64,000 bases of DNA. Source: CAWCFV01 sp963794995. GTDB taxonomy: Bacteria > Actinomycetota > Actinomycetes > JACCUZ01. A model generated the notes under the pieces. It did no database searches. It was not told the origin of the DNA and saw only the letters and a program-made list of their open reading frames with translations. This document shows, piece by piece, positions 23,374-31,126 of the stretch (positions within the stretch are counted from its first letter, which is position 1; every line of letters starts with the position of its first letter). Where the stretch lies: positions 3,348,001 to 3,412,000 of the forward strand of contig CAWCFV010000002.1 in NCBI GenBank assembly GCA_963794995.1, written 5' to 3'. The position numbers and the translations under genes were made by a program.

Positions 23374-25685
23374 GCATGACGACCACTGCGCCGGTCGGCG
23401 GGCGGGTCGCCGGCGGGGTCGGCGACGACGTGGCACGCCCCGACGGCGTGCTCAAGGTCAGCGGCGAGTTCGCGTACGGCAGCGACCTGTGGGCCGACGA
23501 GATGCTGTGGGGCGTCACGCTGCGCAGCCCGCACCCGTCGGCGCGGATCGTGTCGATCGACATAGGGCCGGCGCTGGCCGTGCCCGGCGTGTACGCGGTG
23601 CTGACGTCCGACGACGTGCCGGGGGAGCAGCGCTACGGGCTCGAGGTCGACGACCAGCCGGTGCTGGCGGTCGGCGTCGTCCGCTACCAGGGCGAGCCGG
23701 TGGCGCTGGTCGCGGCCGAGCACCCCGAGACCGCCCGCCGGGCCGCGGCGCGCATCGTCGTCGAGTACGACGTGCTGGAGCCGGTCACCGATGCGCGGGC
23801 CGCTCTCGAGCCCGGCGCGCCGGTGCTGCACCCGGAGCCGACACCGGTCGTCGAGCGCAGCCGCGAGGACGCCCACCTCCGACCGCGCGGCAACCTGTTC
23901 CGGCACCTGAAGATCCGCAAGGGCGACCCCGACCCGGTCGCCGACGTGGTGGTCGAGAGCGACTACGAGGTCGGCATGCAGGACCAGGCCTTCCTCGGAC
24001 CGGAGTCGGGGCTCGCGGTGCCGGGCGACGACGGCGGCATCGACCTGTTCGTCGCCACGCAGTGGCTGCACGTCGACCAGCAGCAGATCTGCCGGGCGCT
24101 CGCGATGCCGCCCGAGAAGGTGCGTCTCACCCTCGCCGGGGTCGGCGGTGCCTTCGGCGGGCGCGAGGACCTCTCGATGCACGTGCACGCCTGCCTGCTC
24201 GCGCTGCACACCGGCAAGCCGGTGAAGATGTCGTACAACCGCGAGGAGTCGTTCTTCGGCCACGTGCACAGGCACCCCGCGTCCCTGCACTACGCGCACG
24301 GCTTCACCCGCGACGGCGACCTGGTCTTCGTGCGCGCGCAGATATGGCTCGACGGCGGCGCGTACCTCTCGAGCAGTGCCGCCGTGGTGGGCAACGCCGG
24401 GCTGATGGGCATCGGTCCCTACGTCGTCCCGAACGTGTCGATGGACTGCTACGGCGCCTACACGAACAACCCGCCGTGCGGTGCGATGCGCGGGTTCGGT
24501 GCCGTGCAGGCGGCGTTCGCCTACGAGTCGCAGATGGACAAGGCGGCCGCCGAGCTGGGCATGGACCCGGTCGAGCTGCGCTGCCGCAACGCGATGGAGG
24601 AGGGCTCGGTCGCTCCCACCGGCCAGGTGCTCGACAGCCCCGCGCCGGTGGTCGAGCTGCTGCGCCGGCTGCAGGCGATGCCGATGCCGGACGCCGCCGG
24701 GGGCGAGGGACACGACCTGCGCCGGCTGCCCGGCGGCGTCGCGAACTCGACGCACGGCGAGGGCGTCCGGCGCGGCGTGGGCTACGCCGTGGCCTACAAG
24801 AACATCGGCTTCTCCGAAGGCTTCGACGACTACTCCACGGCGCGGGTGCGCCTCGAGGTGGTCGGCGGTGAGCCGGTGGTCACCGTCCACACGGCGGCGG
24901 CGGAGGTCGGGCAGGGGCTGGTGACGGTCCAGCAGCAGATCGCGCGGACCGAGCTCGGCGTCGAGCGGGTGGTGGTGGCGCCGGCCGACACCGCGGTCGG
25001 CAGCGGCGGGTCGTCGTCGGCCTCGCGGCAGACCTACGTCACGGGCGGCGCGGTGCGGGAGGCGTGCCGCCGGGTGCGTGCGGACCTGCTCGCCCGCGTC
25101 GGGGCCGACCGTTGGGAGGACCTGGACTGGGCGCGGGTGGCCGAGGCCCTCGGCGGTGACCACGTCGAGGCGACGCTGGAGTGGCGGCACCGGCCGACCG
25201 AGGCGGTCGACCCGGAGACCGGGCAGGGGTTCGCGCACGTGCAGTACGCCTTCGCCGCCCACCGGGCCGTCGTCGACGTCGACGTCGAGCTGGGGCTGGT
25301 CAAGGTCGTCGAGCTCGCCTGCACCCAGGACGTCGGAAAGGCCGTCAACCCGCAGGCCGTCGTCGGCCAGATCGTCGGCGGCACGGCGCAGGGCATGGGG
25401 CTCGCGCTCATGGAGGAGGTCGTGGTCACCGACGGGATCATCCGCAACCCGTCCTTCACCGACTACCTCATCCCGACCATCCTCGACATGCCGCCGATGC
25501 AGGTCGAGGTGCTCGAGCTGCCCGACCCGCACGCGCCCTACGGCCTGCGCGGGGTCGGCGAGCCGCCGACGATCTCCTCAGGCCCTGCGGTGCTGTCCGC
25601 CGTCCGTGCGGCGACCGGGCAGTTCCTGACCCGGGTCCCGGTGCGGCCGGAGCACATCGTCGGGGTCGGCGCCGCGCAGCCGTGA
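23370..25685 (+). CDS. Xanthine dehydrogenase, molybdopterin-binding subunit
   Basis: A 771-residue large subunit. The N-terminal 'a/b hammerhead' domain starts with VARPDGVLKVSGEFAYGSDL, and the Mo-cofactor domains hold GVGGAFGGREDLSMHVHACL (about 262-280), NPPCGAMRGFGAVQ (with the catalytic-site Arg region), VGQGLVTVQQQIA, SGGSSSASRQTYVTGGA, and LRGVGEPPT with the active-site Glu near residue 730. These fit xanthine rather than CO or aldehyde substrates. The molybdopterin insertion chaperone (XdhC) is not in the window. ATG at 23370 overlaps the deaminase stop; the stop overlaps allantoinase. Confidence 0.93.
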   Translation: MSMTTTAPVGGRVAGGVGDDVARPDGVLKVSGEFAYGSDLWADEMLWGVTLRSPHPSARIVSIDIGPALAVPGVYAVLTSDDVPGEQRYGLEVDDQPVLAVGVVRYQGEPVALVAAEHPETARRAAARIVVEYDVLEPVTDARAALEPGAPVLHPEPTPVVERSREDAHLRPRGNLFRHLKIRKGDPDPVADVVVESDYEVGMQDQAFLGPESGLAVPGDDGGIDLFVATQWLHVDQQQICRALAMPPEKVRLTLAGVGGAFGGREDLSMHVHACLLALHTGKPVKMSYNREESFFGHVHRHPASLHYAHGFTRDGDLVFVRAQIWLDGGAYLSSSAAVVGNAGLMGIGPYVVPNVSMDCYGAYTNNPPCGAMRGFGAVQAAFAYESQMDKAAAELGMDPVELRCRNAMEEGSVAPTGQVLDSPAPVVELLRRLQAMPMPDAAGGEGHDLRRLPGGVANSTHGEGVRRGVGYAVAYKNIGFSEGFDDYSTARVRLEVVGGEPVVTVHTAAAEVGQGLVTVQQQIARTELGVERVVVAPADTAVGSGGSSSASRQTYVTGGAVREACRRVRADLLARVGADRWEDLDWARVAEALGGDHVEATLEWRHRPTEAVDPETGQGFAHVQYAFAAHRAVVDVDVELGLVKVVELACTQDVGKAVNPQAVVGQIVGGTAQGMGLALMEEVVVTDGIIRNPSFTDYLIPTILDMPPMQVEVLELPDPHAPYGLRGVGEPPTISSGPAVLSAVRAATGQFLTRVPVRPEHIVGVGAAQP

Positions 25686-27028
25686 CGCCCGACCTCGTCG
25701 TCCACGCGGAGCGGGCGGTCGCTGGTGGCTCCTTGCGCGACGCCACCGTGACCGTGCACGACGGCGTGGTCGTGGCGGTCGGGCCGCGCGATCCCGGCGT
25801 CACGGGCACCGAGGTGGTCCACCTCGACGACGACGTGGTGCTGCTGCCGGGTCTCGTGGACAGCCACGTGCACGTCAACGAGCCCGGTCGCACCGCGTGG
25901 GAGGGGTTCGCGACCGCGACCCGGGCCGCTGCGGCCGGCGGGGTCACCACGATCCTCGACATGCCCCTGAACAGCCTGCCCCCGACGCTGGACGCCGACG
26001 CCCTCGCCGTGAAGCAGGCGGCGGCCCGCGGGCAGTGCCACGTCGACGTCGGGTTCTGGGGCGGGGCGGTCCCGGGCAACCTCGGCCGGCTCGGGCCGCT
26101 GCTCGACGCCGGCGTGATGGGGGTCAAGTGCTTCCTGCCCGACTCCGGCGTCCCCGAGTTCCCCGCCCTCCTCGGCGACGGGCTGCGGCGGGCGGCCGAG
26201 GAGGTCGCCGCCGCGGACGGCCTGCTCCTCGTGCACGCCGAGGACCCGGCGGTGCTCGGGCGGGCCCCGGAGCCGGCCGGGCGGTCGTACGCCGGCTTCC
26301 TCGCGTCGCGCCCCGCGGAGGCCGAGGACAGCGCCGTCGAGCGGGTGCTCGCGGCCGCCGGCGAGACCGGTGCCCGCGTGCACGTCGTGCACCTGTCCAG
26401 CGCCTCCGCGCTCCCCGCGATCGCCGCGGCGAAGGAGGCCGGGGTCCGGGTCACCGTCGAGACCTGCCCGCACTACCTGCTGCTGCAGGCCGAGGACGTC
26501 CCCGACGGCGCGACGCCGTTCAAGTGCTGCCCGCCGGTGCGCGGTGCGCTGAACCGCGACGCGCTGTGGGCCGGGCTCGCGCGCGGCACCATCGACCTGG
26601 TGGTCAGCGACCACTCGCCGTGCACTCCCGACCTCAAGGCCCTCGACACCGGGGACTTCGGGACGGCGTGGGGCGGGATCTCCTCGCTGCAGCTCGGGCT
26701 GCCGCTCGTGTGGACCGAGGCCCGTCGCCGGGGGCACGACCTGGCCGACGTGGTGCGCTGGATGGCGGCCGGGCCGGCCGACCTCGTCGGCCTGCGGACC
26801 AAGGGAGCCCTGCGGCCCGGCGCGGCCGCGGACCTGGTGGTCTTCGCTCCCGACGACGAGCTCGTCGTCGAGCCCGCGTCGCTGCACCACCGCAACCCGG
26901 TGTCGCCCTACGGCGGCGCGCGGCTCACCGGCGTCGTGCGCACGACGTGGTTGGCTGGCCACCGGGTGCACCCGGTGCCGGGTGACCTGCCGCCCCGTGG
27001 CCGGCTGATCGCGAGAGGGGAGGCCTGA
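25682..27028 (+). CDS. allB: Allantoinase
   Basis: A 448-residue cyclic amidohydrolase that opens allantoin to allantoate. Motifs: LLPGLVDSHVHVNEPGRTAWEGF with the HxH zinc pair near residue 60, TTILDMPLNSLPPT typical of allantoinases, VMGVKCFLPDSG with the carbamylated Lys near 145, VHVVHLSS and VETCPHYL with the next His ligands, and LVVSDHSPCTPDLK with the catalytic Asp. Length and motifs separate it from dihydroorotase and hydantoinase. GTG at 25682 overlaps the stop of the XDH large subunit; the stop shares one base with the allantoicase ATG. Confidence 0.93.
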   Translation: MTPDLVVHAERAVAGGSLRDATVTVHDGVVVAVGPRDPGVTGTEVVHLDDDVVLLPGLVDSHVHVNEPGRTAWEGFATATRAAAAGGVTTILDMPLNSLPPTLDADALAVKQAAARGQCHVDVGFWGGAVPGNLGRLGPLLDAGVMGVKCFLPDSGVPEFPALLGDGLRRAAEEVAAADGLLLVHAEDPAVLGRAPEPAGRSYAGFLASRPAEAEDSAVERVLAAAGETGARVHVVHLSSASALPAIAAAKEAGVRVTVETCPHYLLLQAEDVPDGATPFKCCPPVRGALNRDALWAGLARGTIDLVVSDHSPCTPDLKALDTGDFGTAWGGISSLQLGLPLVWTEARRRGHDLADVVRWMAAGPADLVGLRTKGALRPGAAADLVVFAPDDELVVEPASLHHRNPVSPYGGARLTGVVRTTWLAGHRVHPVPGDLPPRGRLIARGEA

Positions 27029-28056
27029 TGGTCCCGGACCCGCTGAGCCTGCCCGACCTCGCGGTGCGCACCTTCGGCGGTGCGGCCGTCTGGGCCAACG
27101 ACGAGCTGTTCGCCGGCCGCGAGAACCTCCTCAACCCGGGGCCGGCGACCTTCACCCCGCGCACCTTCGGCGCCAAGGGCCAGGTGTACGACGGCTGGGA
27201 GACCCGGCGACGGCGCCCGACGCACGAGGGGGACCACGACGAGGCGATCGTCCGGCTGGGCGCCCCCGGGGTCGTGCGCGCCGTCGTGGTCGACACCAGC
27301 TTCTTCACCGGCAACTTCCCGAGCGAGGCGACGGTCGAGGCGCTGGCGGCCGACGGCACGCCGTCGGTCGACGACCTGCGCGCCGCGACCTGGACGCCCC
27401 TGGTCCCGCGCTCCCCGCTCGAGGGCGACACCGCCAACGTCTTCGCCGTCGACTCGCCCCGGCGCTGGACCCACGTCCGGCTCTCGATCCACCCCGACGG
27501 CGGCGTGGCGCGGCTGCGGGTGCACGGCGAGGTGGTCGCCGACCCGGCGGTCGTCGAGGCGCTGGGCACCGTCGACCTGGCCGCCCTCGAGCTGGGCGGG
27601 CGGGTCACCCGGTGCAGCAACCTGTTCTACGGCTCGCCGGACCGGCTGATCGCCCCCGGGCCGGCCCGGTCGATGGGCGAGGGGTGGGAGACCGCGCGCC
27701 GCCGCGACGACGGCAACGACTGGGTCGAGGTGCGGCTCGCGGCCCGCGGCACCGTGCGCGTCGTCGAGCTCGACACGTCCTGGTTCCTCGGCAACGCCCC
27801 CGGCGAGGCTGCGCTGTCGTCCTTCGACGGCACGGGTGACCCGTCGGACGACGCCGGCTGGACCCCGTTGCTGGCGCGCACGCCGCTGCAGCCGGACACC
27901 CGGCACCGGGTGGTGCTGCCGACCGCGTCGCGACCGGCGACCCACGTCCGCCTCGACGTCTACCCGGACGGGGGCATGGCCCGCCTGCGGCTGTGGGGCA
28001 GCCCGACCGACGACGGCCGCGCCGCCCTCCGCACCCGCTGGACCACCACCTCATGA
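27028..28056 (+). CDS. alc: Allantoicase
   Basis: A 342-residue enzyme that splits allantoate into ureidoglycolate and urea. It consists of two repeated beta-sandwich (discoidin-like) halves: residues about 10-165 (GGAAVWANDELFAGRENLL, YDGWETRRRR, IVDTSFFTGNFP-like DTSFFTGNFPSEA, HVRLSIHPDGGVARLRVHG) and about 185-330 (GSPDRLIAPGPARSMGEGWE, DTSWFLGNAPGEA, HVRLDVYPDGGMARLRLWG). The repeat of the NF/NA-P and PDGG-ARLR patterns is diagnostic. ATG at 27028 shares a base with the allantoinase stop (TGATG). With allantoicase present, the urea-releasing route rather than allantoate amidohydrolase is used in this operon. Confidence 0.93.
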   Translation: MVPDPLSLPDLAVRTFGGAAVWANDELFAGRENLLNPGPATFTPRTFGAKGQVYDGWETRRRRPTHEGDHDEAIVRLGAPGVVRAVVVDTSFFTGNFPSEATVEALAADGTPSVDDLRAATWTPLVPRSPLEGDTANVFAVDSPRRWTHVRLSIHPDGGVARLRVHGEVVADPAVVEALGTVDLAALELGGRVTRCSNLFYGSPDRLIAPGPARSMGEGWETARRRDDGNDWVEVRLAARGTVRVVELDTSWFLGNAPGEAALSSFDGTGDPSDDAGWTPLLARTPLQPDTRHRVVLPTASRPATHVRLDVYPDGGMARLRLWGSPTDDGRAALRTRWTTTS

Positions 28057-28135
28057 CCCCCCGTGGTGCGCCGGCATGCCAGCGGCGCGGTGGGTCCGGT
28101 GGGCGGGCGCACGTCGCGGCGCGGGGGCGGGTCGG

Positions 28136-29851
28136 ATGAGCCTGCCGGACGGCGTGCTCGGCGAGCTGGACGACCTGCTGGCGCCCTGGGACGCCGAGCT
28201 CGCGGCGGGCTGGCCGGGGGAGCCGGCGTCGCCGCAGCCGGTCCAGACGCTCTACCTGCCGGCCGACCGGGTCGACGCGGACGTCCTCGACCGGGTCGGC
28301 GCCGAGGCGCTGGCGTCGGTCGCCGAGGTCGACGCCGCGACGATGGCGCGGCTCAGCGGGCTGGCCCCAGGGCTGGTCGAGGACGTGTGGCCGCGGGTGC
28401 TCGCCAAGCTCGGCCGGGCACCGGTGGAGGACCTGCGGGCCGACCTCGAGGACGGCTACGGCACCCGCGCCGACGACGAGGAGGACGCGCACGCCACCGC
28501 GGCCGGACGGGTGCTGGGCGGGCTCGCCGGTCCGGCGGCCCCGCTGGTCCGCGGCGTCCGGGTGCGGTCGATGGAGGCGGCCACCCGTCGCCGGGGCGTC
28601 CGGTCGCTCGACCTGGTGCTCGCCGCGATGGCCGGGGGCCTGCCGGAGGGCTTCGTCGTCACCCTGCCGAAGGTCACCTCGGTCGACCAGGTGCGCGCCA
28701 TGGTGCTGGTCTGCGAGCGGCTGGAGGAGGCCCACGGCCTGCCCGCCGGCGCGCTGCGTTTCGAGGTGCAGGTCGAGACGCCGCAGGCGGTCCTCGCCGC
28801 CGACGGCACCGCGACCGTCGCCGCGGCGCTGCACGCCGCTCGCGGGCGCATCACCGGCCTGCACTACGGCACCTACGACTACAGCGCGTCGCTGGGGGTG
28901 GCGGCCGCCCACCAGGCGATGGACCACCCGGTGGCCGACCACGCGAAGGACGTCCTGCAGGTCGCTGCCGCGCAGACCGGCGTCCGGGTCAGCGACGGGT
29001 CCACCAACGTGCTGCCGGTCGGCGACCGGGACCACGTCGAGGCGGCGTGGGCGCTGCACGCGCGGCTGGTGCGCCGGTCGCTGGAGCGCGGCATCTACCA
29101 GGGCTGGGACCTGCACCCGGCCCAGCTGCCCACCCGCTACCTCGCCACGTTCGCGTTCTTCCGGGCCGGCCTGCCCGCCGCCCTCGACCGGCTCGGCGAC
29201 TACCTCGACCGCCGCGAGTCCGGCGTGCTGGACGAGCCGGCGACGGCGTTCGCCCTGGCGGGCTTCGTGCTGCGGGCGCTGGACTGCGCGGCGGTGACGG
29301 CCGACGAGGTCGGCGCGGCAGGCGGGCCGGACCTCGGCGAGCTGCGCCGGCTGGCCCGTCGCGGCCCGGCCCGGCTCCCGCTCGACTCCCTTCCCGTGGA
29401 CGACCTGCGCGCCGCGTTCGCCGGGGTCTGCGCCTCCCGGCGGTGGGCCGACCTGGTCACGGCTGCGGCGCCGTACGGCGACCTGCCGGGGCTGCTCCGG
29501 GCCGCCGACCAGGCGCTCGCGGCGCTCGACGAGGCGGACCTGGACGAGGCGATGGCCGGTCACCCGCGCATCGGCGAGCGCAGCACGCACCCGTCCTCGC
29601 AGCGCGAGCAGGCCGGCGTGGACGACGCGACCCGGGACGCGCTGGTGGCGGCGAACCGCGAGTACGAGGACCGGTTCGGCCACGTCTACCTGGTGTGCGC
29701 CAGCGGACGCAGCGGCGAGCAGCTGCTCGACGTGCTGCGCGAGCGGCTCGGCAACGACCCGGCCCGCGAGCGGGCCGTCGCGCGATCCGAGCTGGGCAGG
29801 ATCAACGCGCTGCGGCTGGAGCGGCTCGTGGCCGAGGGAGGACATCGATGA
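28136..29851 (+). CDS. Fusion: DUF6986 aldolase-like domain + OHCU decarboxylase (UraD)
   Basis: A 571-residue protein of two parts. Residues about 1-405 are a DUF6986 domain, a TIM-barrel relative of HpcH/citrate-lyase/malate-synthase enzymes with metal/acid motifs DLEDGYG (103-109), TLPKVTS (177-183), EVQVETPQAV (210-219) and HYGTYDYS (243-250); its reaction is unknown. Residues about 415-571 are OHCU decarboxylase, which turns 2-oxo-4-hydroxy-4-carboxy-5-ureidoimidazoline into S-allantoin; the catalytic HPRIGE (476-481) and SQREQAG (488-494) motifs are intact. UraD is usually a separate 160-170 residue protein. ATG at 28136 is the start that begins the conserved domain. The stop overlaps uraH by 4 bp. 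Confidence 0.88.
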   Translation: MSLPDGVLGELDDLLAPWDAELAAGWPGEPASPQPVQTLYLPADRVDADVLDRVGAEALASVAEVDAATMARLSGLAPGLVEDVWPRVLAKLGRAPVEDLRADLEDGYGTRADDEEDAHATAAGRVLGGLAGPAAPLVRGVRVRSMEAATRRRGVRSLDLVLAAMAGGLPEGFVVTLPKVTSVDQVRAMVLVCERLEEAHGLPAGALRFEVQVETPQAVLAADGTATVAAALHAARGRITGLHYGTYDYSASLGVAAAHQAMDHPVADHAKDVLQVAAAQTGVRVSDGSTNVLPVGDRDHVEAAWALHARLVRRSLERGIYQGWDLHPAQLPTRYLATFAFFRAGLPAALDRLGDYLDRRESGVLDEPATAFALAGFVLRALDCAAVTADEVGAAGGPDLGELRRLARRGPARLPLDSLPVDDLRAAFAGVCASRRWADLVTAAAPYGDLPGLLRAADQALAALDEADLDEAMAGHPRIGERSTHPSSQREQAGVDDATRDALVAANREYEDRFGHVYLVCASGRSGEQLLDVLRERLGNDPARERAVARSELGRINALRLERLVAEGGHR

Positions 29852-30168
29852 GCCTGGTGACCACGCACGTCCTCGACACGGTGACCGGCTCGCCGGCCGC
29901 CGGGATGCCGGTGCGCCTCGACGGCGAGGGCGTCACGGTCGACGCGCGCACCGACGACGACGGCAGGGTCCGCGACCTCGGGCCGGACCGCCTCGGACCG
30001 GGCACCTACCGGCTGACCTTCGCGACCGGTGAGTGGTTCCTCGGTCAGGGCCGTGAGTCGTTCTACCCGGAGGTCGTGGTGGCCTTCACCGTGACCGACG
30101 AGGCGCGGCACCTGCACGTGCCGCTGCTGCTCTCGTCCTACTCCTACTCCACCTACCGGGGGAGCTGA
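29848..30168 (+). CDS. uraH: Hydroxyisourate hydrolase
   Basis: A 106-residue transthyretin-like enzyme that hydrolyses 5-hydroxyisourate, the unstable product of urate oxidase, to OHCU. The family signature is present at both ends: LVTTHVLDTVTGSPAAGMPV with the active-site His, a central FATGEWFL, ESFYPEVVVAF, and the C-terminal tetrapeptide YRGS that forms the active site. Length is standard and there is no signal peptide. The ATG overlaps the stop of the fusion gene by 4 bp, and urate oxidase begins one base after its stop, so the three proteins for urate to allantoin are translated in a row. Confidence 0.95.
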   Translation: MSLVTTHVLDTVTGSPAAGMPVRLDGEGVTVDARTDDDGRVRDLGPDRLGPGTYRLTFATGEWFLGQGRESFYPEVVVAFTVTDEARHLHVPLLLSSYSYSTYRGS

Positions 30169-30169
30169 C

Positions 30170-31066
30170 GTGGCGATCCGGCTCGGCGACAACCGGTACG
30201 GAAAGGCCGAGTCGCGGCTCGTCCGCGTCGTGCGTGACAGCCCGCGCCACGAGGTGCGGGACCTGACGGTGTCGTCGTCGCTGCGCGGCGACTTCGCCGC
30301 GGCGCACCTGGACGGCGACCAGCGCCGGGTCCTGCCGACCGACACCCAGAAGAACACGGTCTTCGCCTTCGCCCGCCGGCACGGCGTCGGCCCCGCGGAG
30401 GAGTTCGCCCTGCTCCTGGCGCGGCACTTCGTCGACGACGTCGACCCGGTGACCTCGGCGCAGGTGAGCGTCGAGGAGGTGGGGTGGGACCGCGCGACGG
30501 TCGACGGGTCCCCGCACGACCACACCTTCGTCCGCAGCGGCGCCGAGACGCGCACCGCGGTCGTCACGGCCGGCACCGACGGGCAGCACGTCGTGTCCGG
30601 CCTCACCGGACTCGTCCTGCTGAAGTCGACCGGCTCGGAGTTCAAGGACTTCCTTGTCGACGAGTGGACCACGCTGCCGCCGACCTCGGACCGGGTCCTC
30701 GCGACGTCTCTCACCGCGCGGTGGCGGTGGTCGGAGGTGCCGTCCGACGGCTACGACGCGGCGTACGCCGAGGTCCGCGCGCTGCTCGTCTCGCGGTTCG
30801 GCTCGCTGCACAGCCTGGCGCTGCAGCAGTCGCTGTGGGAGATGGGGCGCGCCGTGCTCGAGGCCCGGCGCGACGTCGCCGAGGTGCGGATGTCGGCGCC
30901 GAACAAGCACCACTACCTCGTGGACCTCTCGCCGGTCGGGCTGGACAACCCGGGCGAGGTGTTCGTCGCGGGCGACCGCCCCTACGGCCTGATCGAGGTC
31001 GTCGTGGAGCGCGACGACGAGGCGGCCGCACCGGATGCCTGGCGCGACCTCCCCGGCTTCGTCTGA
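30170..31066 (+). CDS. pucL: Urate oxidase (uricase)
   Basis: A 298-residue cofactor-free enzyme that oxidises urate with oxygen to 5-hydroxyisourate and hydrogen peroxide. It has two tunnelling-fold repeats. Conserved parts: LGDNRYGKAESRLVRV with the catalytic Lys region, LPTDTQKNTVFAFAR with the Thr of the catalytic pair, GLTGLVLLKSTGSEF, EWTTLPPTSDRVLATS, and APNKHHYLVDLSPVGLDN with the urate-site Asn and His. It starts with GTG one base after uraH and is the last gene of the operon. A perfect 46-bp palindrome lies 9 bp after its stop. Confidence 0.95.
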   Translation: MAIRLGDNRYGKAESRLVRVVRDSPRHEVRDLTVSSSLRGDFAAAHLDGDQRRVLPTDTQKNTVFAFARRHGVGPAEEFALLLARHFVDDVDPVTSAQVSVEEVGWDRATVDGSPHDHTFVRSGAETRTAVVTAGTDGQHVVSGLTGLVLLKSTGSEFKDFLVDEWTTLPPTSDRVLATSLTARWRWSEVPSDGYDAAYAEVRALLVSRFGSLHSLALQQSLWEMGRAVLEARRDVAEVRMSAPNKHHYLVDLSPVGLDNPGEVFVAGDRPYGLIEVVVERDDEAAAPDAWRDLPGFV

Positions 31067-31075
31067 CCCCCGCAC

Positions 31076-31121
31076 CTTGTCAGCCGGTGGCGGCGGTATA
31101 CCGCCGCCACCGGCTGACAAG
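31076..31121. terminator. Perfect 46-bp palindrome between convergent genes
   Basis: The two 23-base halves, CTTGTCAGCCGGTGGCGGCGG plus TA and its exact complement, meet at 31098/31099 with no loop. As RNA it would form a stem of about 21 pairs with a tight turn, from either strand. It fills most of the 60 bp between the urate oxidase stop and the opposing oxidoreductase stop, so a bidirectional terminator is likely. No U-tract follows. Confidence 0.7.
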
Positions 31122-31126
31122 AGGAG

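Noticed and set aside
22380..25532. A 1050-codon minus-strand frame across the purine operon
   Set aside because: Antisense shadow of the amidohydrolase and xanthine dehydrogenase genes, whose own motifs are intact.
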